64,000 nt of DNA from Papaver somniferum (GCF_003573695.1 NC_039363.1:125161302-125225301), one strand, 5' to 3'; counted from the first letter of the stretch, positions 20,781-33,554 are shown. The notes: generated from the letters alone by a model not told the origin. Made by a program: numbers and translations.

Positions 20781-23518
20781 TGTTGATGGTGGTTTTTAGC
20801 TTAGGGTTAAAATCGTAAAACCTTAGTCAAACAGTGACGTTACACTTGAGTAATAATGTCGCCACTATCACATTTATTGAACCGTTCAACATTGCGTAAA
20901 ATTACCGGGGTACCTTTTTTACGTATATGCCATGCTCCACGACAGAGCCCTCGGTACTGACTGGCATCATCTCAACACATGTCAACCACGCATGCTATCC
21001 AAACGTGCCAATGACATGCTATGCCAACCACATCTCCGCGCCAAAGGCATGCCGAACATGCCAGCCGCACCACCGTGTCAATGGCATACCATGCGAGCCA
21101 CATCTGCGCGCCAAGGCATGCCAACCATGCCAGGCGCACCACCGTGCCAATGGCATACCATGCCAGCCACATCTCCGCGCCAAGGCATGCTAACCATGCT
21201 AGCCTCACCACGGTGCCAATGGCATACCATTCCAGCCACATCTCCGCGCCAAGGCATGCCAACCATGAAAGCCGCACCACGGTGCCAATGGCATACCATG
21301 CCTTCCACATCTCCGCGCCAAGGCATGCCAACCATTCCAGCCACATCTCCGCGCCAAGGCATTCCAACCATGCCAGACGCACCACAGTACCAATAGCATA
21401 CCATGCCAGCCACATCTCCGCACCAAAGCCATGCCGGCCCTACCACATGCCGCTGGCTGCCAAACGAAAGGTTGCAACAATCAACGGCTACCCTTCCATC
21501 TGAGATGCAGATCTCAGCCGTCCAAGTTCGCCACCTAACGCAACTTCCGACCCAAGGCCAAACATCACGGTTTATGTCAAAACCCTAATTTTGGCTGCGC
21601 CTAAAACATGTCAAAGCCATGCGGCCCTACCACCATGCCGCTAGCTTCCAAACGAAGGGTTGCAACAATCAACGGCTACCCTTCCATCTGAGATGCAGAT
21701 CTCAGCCGTCCATGTTCTCCACCTAACGCATGGAAACTTCCGTCCCAAGGCCAAACATCACGGTTTATGCCAAAACCCTAATTTTGGCCGCTCCTAAAAC
21801 ATGCCAAATCCATGCGGCCCTACCACCATGCCGCTAGCTGGCAAACGAAGGGTTGCAACAATCAACGGCTACCCTTCCATCTGAGATGCAGATCTCAGCC
21901 GTCCAAGTTCGCCACCTAACGCATGGAAACTTCCGGCCCAAGGCCAAACATCACGGTTTATGCCAAAACCCTAATTTTGGCCGCGCCTAAAACATGCCAA
22001 AGCCGTGCGGCCCTACCACCATGCCGCTGGATTCCAAACGAAGGGTTGCAACAATCAACGGATACCCTTCCATCTGAGATGTAGATCTCAGCTGTACAAG
22101 TTCTCCACCTAACGCATGGAAACTTCCGGCCCAAGGCCAAACCTCACGGTTTATGCTATAACCCTAATTTTGGTCACACCTAAAACATGCCAAAGCCGTG
22201 CCGGCCCTACCACATGCCATTGGCTGTTAAACAAAGGGTTGCAACAATCAACGACCTCCCTTCCTCTTGAGATGCAAATCTCAGCCGTACAAGCTTCCCC
22301 TCAAACGCATGGCCACTTTTGGCCCAATGCCAAGCACTAATTTTGGCCGCACCTAAACTATGCCAAAACCCTAGTTTTGGCCGCGCCTAAACAACGCCAA
22401 AATCCTAGCTCGGTCGCGCCTAAACCATGCCACTGGCTGCAAACGAAGGTTTGCAACAATCAACGGCCACCCTTCCTCGTGAGATACGAATCTTAGCCAT
22501 ACAAACTTTCCACCAAACGATTCATGACAATCTCTTGGCCACGACACCAAAACCCTAATTTGGCCGTGCCAAGAGCATGCAAGCGCTGCAACCATGCTGC
22601 TGGTTGACAAACGAAGGGTTGCAATAATCTACGGCTACCCTTCCTCCTGAGATGCAGATCTATTCCGTACAAACCTGCCACCAAATGACTCGTGGCAATG
22701 TCTTGGCTGCGATGCCAACTTTTGGTCACGGCACCAACTTGGCCGCAATGCTAACTCTCTGGTCACGAAACCAACCTGGAGACGATGCCTATTCTTTGGT
22801 CACAACACCAACTTGGCTACAAACGCCAAATTCTTTGGCCACGCCACACGTAGTAACATGCTACACGTTTTCCACGAAAACACTCGAGACATCAAAACAT
22901 GTCACAAACTGGGGGATGCTCATCAGGGTATTGGTATGGTGGTTTAAAGTGTGCGGCGTACACTACGCCCGTTGCAGGAAAGTGTCATAAGGGTGAGGCG
23001 GTTAGTAAATACAAGAAGTAATGGTGAATTTTTTCCTTCATTATGGAAACATAAATTCCAGGCGTTACTCGTTACCATTTTCTTCCGTTTACTCAATGGT
23101 TTCCACTTCTTACGAGACCAGGGTACGTTTCATTGTGACTTGTATAAATAGGTCTCACCTATTTCCACTGAAAACAGGTTTTGCTCAGGAGAATAAAACA
23201 CTCATAAATCACTTGTTAGCTTTCCCATTTGTTGGCTTTCCACTTTCTGATACAAGTCATCAAATAACTACTCTTCCCGAATCGACTGTTCTGGTCTCAA
23301 CACTCTCTTCGCTTCCCTCCCTAGACCAACCCTTCTCCTTCACTTTATGACCGAAGCAAGTCTGGAACGGCCATTTCTTGGTTTAGGCCGGATATATACA
23401 GATTGATCTCTCGAATCAAAGTACTCCCTTGCAGTACATTATTTAGGGTTTAAACTCGTTTCTCACCCACACACTCGAAATTACCAAAATCAGCAGGAAC
23501 TGTTTTTACCTTCAAACA
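20781..23518 (+). mobile_element. Solo LTR inserted in the PMD-LTR 3' LTR
   Basis: 2738 bp from TGTTGATGGTGG to TTCAAACA, the same family as the host LTR. It is flanked by ACAGA (20776-20780) and ACAGC (23519-23523), a 5-bp target duplication with one change. The target site ACAGC is intact in the 5' LTR near 14535. It has about six 69-bp units (21037-21420) and about seven ~190-bp units (21430-22690), far more than its hosts. No interior remains, so it arose by LTR-LTR recombination. Confidence 0.9.
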
Positions 23519-23523
23519 ACAGC

Positions 23524-24092
23524 GTGCGGAGTACACTACGCCCGTTACAAGAAAGTGTCATAAGAGTGAGGTTGTTAGTAAATACAAGAAGTAATGGTGA
23601 AACGTTTCCTTCATTATGGAAGCATCAATTCCAGGCGTTACCCGTTACCGCTTTCTTCCATTTACTCAACCGTTTCCACTTCTTACGAGACCAGGGTCCG
23701 TTTCGTTGTGACTTGTATAAATAGGTCTCACCTATTTCCACCAAAGCACAAGTTTTGGTCAGGAGAATACAACACTCAGAAATCACTTGTTATCTTTCCC
23801 ATATGTTATCTTTCAACTTTATGATACAAGTCGTCAAACAACTACTCTTCCCGAATCAACTATTCTGGTCTCAACACTCTCTTCGTTTCCCTCCCTAGAC
23901 CAACCCTTCTCCTTCACTTTGTGACCGAAGCAAGTCTGGAAAGACCATTTCTTGGTTTAGGGAGGATTTGTACAGATTGATCTCTCGCATCAAAGTACTC
24001 CCTTGCAGTACATTGTTTAGGGTTTAGACTCGTTTCTCACCCACACACTCGAAATTACCAAAATCAGCAGAAACTGTTTTCACCCTCAAACA
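23524..24092 (+). repeat. PMD-LTR 3' LTR, second part
   Basis: Continues the 3' LTR from GTGCGGAGTACACTACGCCC, contains the TATA box at 23716 and ends CTCAAACA. Followed by the AATGG target duplication. Confidence 0.9.
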
Positions 24093-24097
24093 AATGG

Positions 24098-27000
24098 GTA
24101 TATCAATACTTCATATATAAAGGAGAACCCTTGATGCTGACATGGAAGCTCCATATAAATCTTAATGTTTTCCAGACAATCTTGTCAACCACGTGTAATA
24201 TTTATTAATTTTTTAGTTTTAAGTTTATAACTTCAACATTCGAGAAGATAGATTTAATGATTTTGTCTTTTGGTTTAAGTTGCAAGAGATACCACTATCC
24301 GCTTAGAATACATATCTATATTCACGACAAAATCTCTAAACATGACTGAAATCAAGTTCTGAGAATATTAATATAAAGACCCACGAGGTCGTCAACGCTA
24401 TTAGACTAGTCAAGTGACAAATTAGCCGATAATAACTCGATTAGTTCAACACGAATGTTAATTATTAGGAATAAATCTAACAACGATTTAGATGCAAAAC
24501 TAGTACCATCATTTAGATCTCGAAAGGTTACGCGAAATGGACTACTCGAACGTGTGAATCAGATATCGGGTGAAGAAGAAAACCTCAAGACAATATGAAG
24601 GGTAAAATCGTTATTTCTGGAAAACTCTTTTGATGCAACAAGGACACGTTTTGGCTTTCCCTTATCATATTCTTGGGCCCATTTAACATTTTGGCCTACC
24701 TTATACCTAGCTGATCGAGAGGATAACTCTCATTCTCTTTTCCTCTTCTTCTTCATTCTTCTTTCTTCTTCTCTCTTTTCCTTCTCCTCTGTTCTTCCTC
24801 CTTTGCGAGCGATTGAGGTCTGGCTTGCGAGAGAATCGTATCTTAAGGGTGTATAAAGGAACAAGGTGTCGGTGTTTTGATCATAAGAAGAAGAAGAGAT
24901 GTTGATGCTGCTGCTGTAAATTAAAAGTTAGGGTTTCTGTTGGATGAAGATGAATTGATTGAATGGAAATCGAGTCCTTAGGTGAATTGAGAGATGAATT
25001 GAGATGTTGTTATATGAAGAACAAAAGGGTTGTAGTTTAATTGAAGTTCTGAAGTCGTTTTGGAGATGATTTAAGAATTAGGGTTGCTGAAGTTGATTTC
25101 GAATTCGATTGAGGATGAATAAGAAGAAGTTAAAAGATGGGTTTGATTGAATTGAAGAGTTTAATTGATGTTTTGAGTTTGAATTCTAGATTGAATATAA
25201 AAAGATAGAATTTAATTGTTGGGTTGTTCAGTTTTGAGATGAATTGTTGAATCAAGTTCAAGAAAGAAGAACAAGCTAAATTGAATTGCTTGAGAGGAAT
25301 CCTTTTGAGGTAATTAGTCTTCTGAATTAATTGATGAAGTTATTTAATTTCATTGATTGAATATATGTAGTTGATGATCGAATTAAGGTCTTAGTTAGGT
25401 ATGGAATGAATTTGGTTGTTATCTTGAGTTACTGGGAATTGTCTTATGTTGGTGATTTGGGAATTAAGAGTTACAGGAGGTGGATTGTATTGGTTTGAGT
25501 CTAATGAATTACAATTGTAATGATGTGAAGTTGGAGGTACTGTTGGTGATGAATTATGTAGGTGGTTTTGTTGAGAATTGAATGACATGAATGAATATGT
25601 TGTTAGTGGTTTAGAATTAGTGTTCTGTGACCAGAGAATAATGAAGATGGGTGTTGTTGAGTGGAGAAGATGAGGTTGTGGTACTGTTTCTTCTTGAGAC
25701 TTTGTGGAAATGGAAATCGACTATCTGGTGGAGGTATAATTGCAGGTAGTGAATCTGAAATAGTGAAGCTGAGTTATGAAGGTGAGATTGAGACTCTCAC
25801 GTGAAATCTGGTGGTGTTTTTATGTTGATGATGGCATTAAGTTAGTGGTGCAGAGGGTTGGTAATTTGGAGTTGAAGTTTCAAGGAATATGAGTGATGTT
25901 GAAATATTGTATTGCAACTGGTGATGGCGCTGCTGTGCTTTATTTGATTGTGCTGAGTTAAGGTGCAGAGTTATTGAGCTGTGCGTGTATATGTGTTCCG
26001 GTGGTGGTATGAATGAACTGAGAATAATGAGTATATAGAAAGAGTTGCAGAACTGGAGTTGGAGGTATGTAGTTTTGTTGGTGGCATTGCAGATTGATTA
26101 AGGAAGATTATTTGAATGGATGTGTTGTGTTGGTAATAGTGGATATGGAAGTATTGTAATGATGGGAGTAGTTTGAATTCAGGTGATAGAGTTATTGATT
26201 GAATTGCAGAGTTGTTATGAATGAATTAGTTCATGTGGAATTGAACTGAGATGAAACAATTCATGGGCTGCAGCTGTTAGAATTTGAATGTACAACTTAA
26301 AAGGATAAGTATGGACTATGGAGAAGATGTTTAGTAGTGGTGCTTGTATGGCTTTGCAGTTTGTTTTAGTGAATGAGCTAGGTTGATATGTATTGGTAGA
26401 TGTGTAGCTTGATGATAGTCAATGGAAGCTTGCTTCTACTGCCTAAAGTTAGTCTATATTAACAACGATCAATTCAAAGGATGAACCAGTGGATCGTGGA
26501 TCTCGAGGTAGGCGTGGCTTGTCATCAAAAGAGGTGGGAATACTTTTAACTCTTTTGAAACCATTGTTGTTTCTTTTACAAAAGTTTATGTTTAACAAAC
26601 TCATGCATTGTCTGTTTGTTCATTCCATGCATTGTTTATTTTGCATTTCGATTATTCTGTTGATTCTTTGAATCTTTCCACGATTTGGAAAGGACTTATA
26701 ATGTTTGTTGTCACTATGAATTATTATGGGAAATGAGAATTTCCCCATGTGGTATATAGGATACGCTCCTTCACATTTATACCTATTTACTTTCAGCTTT
26801 TATGCGTATTACGTGTGGAACAACCCGACGTGAATATATTATTAGGTGCGGAACAACCCGACATCATTATTATACATTGTTTGATGAAGGAGTTTGTCCA
26901 TATACATGTTTGAGTATTACCAGTGACTATAGGAAAACATGTATTGTTTTCCAAATCTTGCTCATGATTTCTTTAAAATTGAATGTTATTCCTGCTGGGC

Positions 27001-27418
27001 ACCCCTTCTAGGGATGATGTGCTCACTCTTTCCCACTTTCAGTTTCAGAGACAGATCAGAGTTGCGCAGCGAAAGCTTCGAGGAGTTGACTCTGTTAATT
27101 AGTTAACTTCTGATATGTTTATTATGTTATTTATTCTATTTGCAAACCAAATGGTTATTGTATATGTATCATTTGAGAGGAATACTTGTATATATTTCAG
27201 AGAGGGGTTAGTTTTTGGGTTAAGTTTTGTAGCAGTTTATTAATTGAATATTTAAGTAAATGATTTAGATTCTTAGTGCCTCTTTATTTAGTTAATCTCT
27301 TGGATTAGTCAGCTGCTAGCTTTGGGGGCGCTCAATGAACACTTCTGCAATCATCTAAGAATTTTAATCTGTTTATGTTGTAGTCAATTGTACATTTCTT
27401 TTAAGAAACTTTTCTTCT
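24098..27418 (+). other. Non-coding relic, probably an old LTR/LARD element (24.6-27.3 kb)
   Basis: No gene. A pyrimidine tract at 24728-24800 followed by long G/A/T-rich text without open frames resembles the leader of a large non-coding retroelement. At 26990-27060 the block CCCCTTCTAGGGATGATGTG, then CTCACTCTTTCCCACTT, recurs inverted near 39960-39995 in the next relic. The right end TTTGGGGGCGCTC (27330) resembles the complement of TGTAACGCCCCAAA (39645). A GGAACAACCCGAC duplication lies at 26818-26862. Boundaries are uncertain. Confidence 0.45.
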
Positions 27419-30400
27419 TTTTTTTTTTTTACCAAAAAGAGATTTTATTGATCAAAGAATAGATTTGTTACAATGGATCAATAAAAAAAAACAGAGGACA
27501 ACATGTCCAGACTAAAAAGAAACAAAAAGGACACAAAACAGAGCCATCTCCACCTTATCCCTTCACGCAAATCTGTAGTATGTAAACCATGGAAATTCCA
27601 TCCTCTGCATATTAGAGGGTCTTTCATTAAACTTCAGAAATTTTCCTTTGGCCAACAGTACTCCTTTCTTTGCAAGGAAATCAGCTGAAAAGTTGATCTC
27701 TCTAAACACATGATTAAAATGAATAGCTGATAACTTACTGCAAACATGTATCCAACAATTACATATAAACCAAGGAAGTTTATTCTTACTAAAAGCAGAT
27801 TTAACATCCTTAGAGTCTAAGTTTATAGTTACCTTACTTTTCAGCCCCTTCACTGCCCATTCCAATGTATTTATAGTTCCCATTATTTCAGCAACAAAAT
27901 TAGTAGATATACCAAGTCCTCCACTTTCAGCTGTTATTTACCTTCACTATCTCTTGCAATGAATACATATCCAACATTGTCAGGATTCCCTCTAGATGCA
28001 CCATCACAACATATTAATGTACTATCATATTTAGCCAAAGAGAAAGTGCATTCAACTGTTATGAAATTCTTCACTTTTCTGCAACCCAAGTTAAAATATT
28101 TTAATATTTATAAATCATATGCAGAATTAAACATATATCCCTTGAGTCTAACTTCACAGTCCTGAATTATTCTGGATATCCTTTTCTGAGCTGCTGAATT
28201 GTTTGGAGTAACATTTTTAAAGTATACTCGATTTCTTGTAAACCAGATGTCCATTATTATGTTGAATGCTGCAACGAACCAAATTTCCTATATCACAGTA
28301 CTTTTCCTATTACATGCATTCAAGATATCCTCAAAAGATTTAGGATTTTTAAAGGAAAAAATACCTCCAATCCATTTCCACAGTATTTGACCATAATCAC
28401 AACTCCATAAAATGTGCTCCATATTATCTTGTTCTTTTTTGCATAGATAGCATCTTGATGCCAGGTTCATTCCTCTATTTTTCACCTTCTCATCAGTAGC
28501 ACATACATCCCTAGTTATTTTCCAGATGTTTCCTGCAGTAGATGGATATACAAAAGATTTCCAAATTTTCTTATACCATCTAAGTCTGGGCCGTTTTTTC
28601 CTGATAGCATTAACATCACTTTGAACTGAAAATTCACCATTTTGAGTAGCTGTCCACACCATCTTATCATCCTCTAATGAGAGCACATGCAATTCTTCAA
28701 TAGAAAAAAAATACCAACATTTCCTCAGGTATAACCCATTGCTTATTCTGAATCAGACTTTCAACCTTCATATGACTATTCTGAAGTATATACTCATTTG
28801 TGGGTTATAGTGTAATAATACTTTTTGCAAGAATCCAGGCATCATTCCAGATGGAAATTTGTTTCCCATTACCAACAAGCCATCTGATATTTTTATAGAA
28901 ATCATTTAACACCCACTTGATTCCAAGCCACACAGAAGATTTTTTATAATAAGAAATCCACATTCCATTGAGATCTTGGTATTTAGCTAGAAAGAAAAGT
29001 GCCCAATCTTCCTTAGAGTTAAGAATTCTCCACAGTAGTTTCATCAGTAAGTCCTTGTTAATATCTTCAATTCTTCTAATCCCAAAACCCCCTTCTTCTT
29101 GTGGTACACAGATTTTCTCCCAATCCAGAGTAATATATTTCATGTCCTCAGTATTACCACTCCACATAAAGTTTCTTATGATTTTTTCACAAGCAAGTAT
29201 TACCTTTTTAGGACATTTATAGATGGACATGTTATAAATGGGTATGCTAGAAAGTACAAACTTAATCAAAGTAATTATATCTTGGAAGTTCAGCAATTTA
29301 CCTACCCAAGTTGTCAAACTTCTTTGAAGCATTTCCACATAAGACCCTAAATGTTCAACCTTGATTTTACCTGGTACTAGCATCACCCCTAGATACTTGT
29401 CTGGGAAATAAGAAAGAGACATATTCATATTTTCTGCTATCTGCATCTTCCTTGAGTTAGAAGTCTCATCTGTAAAGCATTTACTTTTTGTTGCATTAAC
29501 CAATTGTCCAGAAGCTGACTGATACTCCATAAGAAGTAATTTGAGATTCTGAAGGGATTTCTTGCAACCATTACAAAAAATAAAGATGTCATCAGAAAAG
29601 AATAAATGTGAAGGATAAATACCTCCCCTGATTACCATTGGTAAAATTTTACCCTCTTGAATATATTGAATAATCTTCCTGCTTAATGCATCTGCTGCTA
29701 AAACATATAGAATGGAAGAAAGAGGGTCTCCTTGTTTAACTCCTCTACCCACTCCAAAATACCCAATTGGACCACCATTTAATAAAATGGAAATTTTAGT
29801 ATATTGAAGAAATATTTGAACCCATTTACAGAATCCATCAAAAAAACCATATTTCTTAAGTACAACTAGCAAGAAATCCCAACTTAGTGAGTCATAAGCC
29901 TGAGAAATGTCTAGTTTTAGCCCAAAATTAGCTCCTCTTCTTTGAATACTCATCTCATTCACTAGTTCAGATGCCAATAAAATCTGTTCATGGATATTTC
30001 TGCCTTTAACAAAAGAACATTGCTAAGAAGATACTAATCTATGAATAAAGGTGCTTATCCTTATAGATATGATCTTAGTAATAATTTTGAAGTAAAAATT
30101 ACTTAATCCTATAGGTCTGAAATGATTTACCTTCTTAGCACCTTTTATTTTGGGTAAAAATATGAGAAAGTTTGAGTTAAGACCAGCTGGAATTACTTGA
30201 TTGAACCAACAGAATTGAATAGCAGCTACAAGGTCTTCACAAATGATGTCCCGAGCAACTATGTAAAATGCACCAGAAAAGCCATCAGGTCCAGGTGAAC
30301 CATCTGGGTTTAAATTGAAAACAACTTCCTTAATCTCTTCCTTAGTAGGTACTTTTTCCAACATACTATTATCTTCATTAGATACTACCTCAGGAATTGC

Positions 30401-31367
30401 ATCAATAATAGAATCAGTAAGATAAACTGATTGGTACTCAAATTTAGTTTTAAAGTATTCAATAAGCAATTCTGCTATTTTCTCTTGATCTGTAATAATA
30501 CCACCTGCATCATCAACTAGTTCAGCTATTGTATTTTTATTTGTCTCAGTTTGATATAAGTATGAAAAAAAGAAGTATTTGCATCCCCATATTTAATCCA
30601 ATTAATTCTTGCTTTCTGACTTAAGAAAGTATGAAAGTTTTGAGATGCAATATCTCTACTTCCTCTGGCAGTTATATAGTTGTTTAGAAGAGTAATATCA
30701 GAAGGATTTTCATCAGACAACACATTAGCTTCATGCACCTTTTCTTCAACTTGTTTCAATCTAACTTGTGCATCATCAAAAACCTCCCAGTTCCATTGCT
30801 TCAATATAGTCTTTAATCTTTTTAGCTTGTTCATGAAGACAAAAATGGGATTTCCATGTATACCTTCAATCCAAGACTCATAAACCACATTCATAAAAGA
30901 AGGATGACTTATCCACATTGTTTGAATTTAAAAGGGGAATTTTTTGGTCTTGTAATATCCATATCAGAACCAATAAGACAACTATGATCAGAAATTCCTC
31001 TTGAAGTCACCTGGTACTTCCAACCATTATATTTATTCAGCCACATTAAATTATACAAAGCTCTATAAAGGTTGCATAATATTCTTTTTCTACCAAATCT
31101 GCCATTAGACCAAGAAAATTGCAATTCACTTCTAGGAGCTTAAACAACACCACACTGATTTATCCATTCATTAAAATCATTAAGAGTAGTAGAAAGTGGA
31201 CTTCTCCCTCCTTTTTTCTCATTCACAGACATAATAGTATTAAAATCACCTATAATTAGCCAAGGCTTATTTAGGTCACTGATGTTATATAAATCAGCCC
31301 ACAGTTCTTTCCTATTGATAGTCAACACATCAGCATGAATTCCAGTAACTAAGACATCACCAATATA
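27419..31367 (-). mobile_element. L1-type LINE (copy b), 5'-truncated
   Basis: The minus strand ends in a poly-A tract (plus-strand T-run at 27419-27432). Reading leftward from 31366 the order is endonuclease, RT, zf-RVT and RNase H, as in plant L1 LINEs. ORF1 and the start of the endonuclease are missing: the element joins Copia LTR sequence at about 31367. No clear target duplication is visible. Confidence 0.88.
27563..31366 (-). pseudogene. LINE ORF2: endonuclease, RT, zf-RVT, RNase H
   Basis: ORF2 of a second L1 LINE. The endonuclease piece (31140-31366) has KPWLIIGDFNTIMSVNEKKG. A linker piece with YGDANTSFFHTYIKLRQIK lies at 30526-30918. RT pieces are 30023-30469 (GSPGPDGFSGAFY, HFRPIGLSNFYFKIITK) and a long open frame at 28805-29977, with GLKLDISQAYDSLSWDFL, GVKQGDPLSSILY and the catalytic SHLFFSDDIFIFC. 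Next are a zf-RVT domain at 28288-28692 (RCYLCKKEQDNMEHILWSCD) and RNase H-like sequence at 27563-27883 (HVFREINFSADFLAKKG). The RT core is open for 390 codons, but several frame breaks separate the pieces. Confidence 0.88.
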
Positions 31368-33413
31368 AAAAAATATAATGCGGAAAAGAAATAACATAGA
31401 CACCAAAAAAATTTTAACGAGGAAAACCGCAAATTCAGAAAAATCCCGGGACCTAGTCCAACTTTGAACACCACACTGTATTAAGATGCTACAGACACTA
31501 GGCTACTACTAATGAACTTCAGACTGGAATGTAGTTGAGACCTAATCAATCTCACACTGATCAAGGTACAGTTGCGCTCCTTACGTCTCTGAACCCCAGC
31601 AGGACTCTACGCACTTGATTCCCTTAGTTGATCTCACCCACAACCAAGAGTTGCTATGACTCAAAGTCGAATACTTGATAAACAAGTCTCACACAGAAAA
31701 GTCTATTGGAATAGATAAATCTGTCTCCCACAGAAATATATACGAGTTTTGTTCCGTCTTTTGATAAATCAAGGTGCACAAGAACCAATTGATAAACCCT
31801 ACTTATATTCCCGAAGAACATCCTAGTATTATCAATCATCTCACAATAATCTTAATCGTATGGTAGCGAAACAATATATTGTGGAGTCACAAACGATGAG
31901 ACGAAGATATTTGTGCCTACATTTTATCTTGCCTATCGGAGAATCAATCTCGAGAAAATCTTAGAGAAGATAATACCCAATACGATAGAACAGGGCTAGA
32001 TCAGAACACACAACTACAAAGAAAATAGTGGGGTATGGCTTGACAATCCCAATGAAGTCTTCAAGTCGTTAACCTACAGGGTTTCGTGAAAATCCTAAGG
32101 CTAAAGTAGAATCGACTCTAGTCACAACTAGTATCACACAGGAGGTGTGGGGATTAGGTTTCCCAGTTTCTAGAGTTCTCCCTTATATAGTTTTCAAATT
32201 AAGGTTTGCAATCTAAGTTACCTTGGTAACAAAGCATTCGATATTCACCGTTAGATGAAAAACCTGATTAGATTCAAGCTAATATCTTTCAACCGTTAGA
32301 TCGAACTTAGATTGTTATACACAAATGAAATGTACCTTCATTTAGGTTTGATTGACCGTACCTAAACGTGTACACTAGGTTGGCTCAACAGTAGTTAACC
32401 GAGGTTAGCTATATGAACACTCTCATATCAACCTTATTCATTTTAATCACAACTAGTTCAAATGACTCAAATGAAACTAGTTATAGAGTTGTTCAATTGC
32501 TATACTCTCATAGAAGTATACAAGAACACAATTGAGGCAAAATCGGTTTGATTCACTCGAATCAATTCATGAAAATTATAGCCACTGTTTTCAAAGAACG
32601 CATTACTTATTATATAAATATATTAGTTCATGAACAAACCGACTTAGAACTTTAACCACTCAAGTATACAAACGGGCACACATAGTTAAGTAGTCGGTCT
32701 GAGTTTGGGTTCACCAGTATGCGAACGGGTACGTATACCTCCAAACACAGCAGAAAATTCCGGAACCAAACCTTACGCCAGTACACGTACCAGTATGTGT
32801 ACTTAGGTATCCGGACTTTCACAAACCAACTGGTACGCATATGGGTATGCATACTATGGTTCTCGGACATGGATTACATATATGCAAGTACGCATACTAT
32901 GCTCATATCCTATTCTAAACTCTATTTCAATCATTGAAACATTCTTAGAGGATGACAATAGCTGTTTTCACACACTATTAACATCAAAGAAATTTTCAAG
33001 TTAATGAAATAATCATAATAAAAAATTCAAAGTCTACACCAACACATACTTCGAGAAATATGTAAGCGAGTTAAACTCAGCTCGAAATCTCAAATGTGCA
33101 TAATCGAATACTACATAGTAATACGACTTTTGTCTCAATATAGGAGATATAGTAGAAATAGACTTTCAAAGTGATAGATGAGTTTTAGTCTCCACATACC
33201 TTTTGTTGATGAAGTTCCACAAGATCTCCTTAGTAGTTCTTCGTCTTCAATTGATGAACGTGTGAAGTCTACTGCTCAACTACACAATCTATCCTAGTCC
33301 GAGACATTACTATAAGTAGACTAAAAATCAAGACTTATAGTTTTGATCACTAACATTGACAAACAAACTTGAGATAACAACGCTTGCGAGTTCGTCCGAG
33401 CAGTGCTCTAACA
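31368..33413 (-). repeat. Copia 3' LTR, truncated
   Basis: Homologous to 37120-39307, for example CTTTTGATAAATCAAGGTG and CGAGCAGTGCTCTAACA, with frequent substitutions. The part equal to 36813-37119 is missing at the LINE junction. It contains several near-palindromic GTAYGCATAC motifs at 32650-32900. Confidence 0.85.
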
Positions 33414-33554
33414 AATTATATCACAACTTTGACAACAACATGATGGTGATATGTATCACCCCACCCTTAGTAAATACTTCATCTTATATGAAAACCACTC
33501 CCCTTTACATAATGATCCGTAAACCATATGTATTTGTAGTGTGAACTACACATT

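Larger units (their letters stand above)
12791..24092 (+). mobile_element. LTR retrotransposon with antisense PMD gene (PMD-LTR)
   Basis: Both LTRs begin TGTTGATGGTGG and end CTCAAACA, and the element is flanked by the 5-bp target duplication AATGG (12786-12790 and 24093-24097). Orientation is plus: a TATAAATA box lies late in each LTR, and a purine-rich GCAGGGGACTTAA precedes the right LTR. No gag, protease, RT, RNase H or integrase motif is visible between the LTRs; the interior instead carries a minus-strand plant-mobile-domain gene and a tandem-repeat zone. It is therefore non-autonomous. Tat-lineage Ty3/gypsy elements are known to carry extra, sometimes antisense, ORFs and repeat zones, which is the closest match. 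The right LTR is split by a related solo LTR. Confidence 0.88.

Noticed and set aside
21037..21420. CRISPR-like array of 69-bp units
   Set aside because: Units are contiguous tandem repeats without unique spacers, in plant LTR sequence.
19093..22340. Overlapping Cys/Trp/His/Pro-rich open frames on both strands
   Set aside because: By-products of CATGCCA-type tandem repeats with few stops; all frames stay open and no domain is seen.
24104..24160. Helitron-like 5' end (ATATAAAGGAGAACCCTTGATG)
   Set aside because: The TC start is not convincing, no Rep/helicase or hairpin-CTRR 3' end was found.
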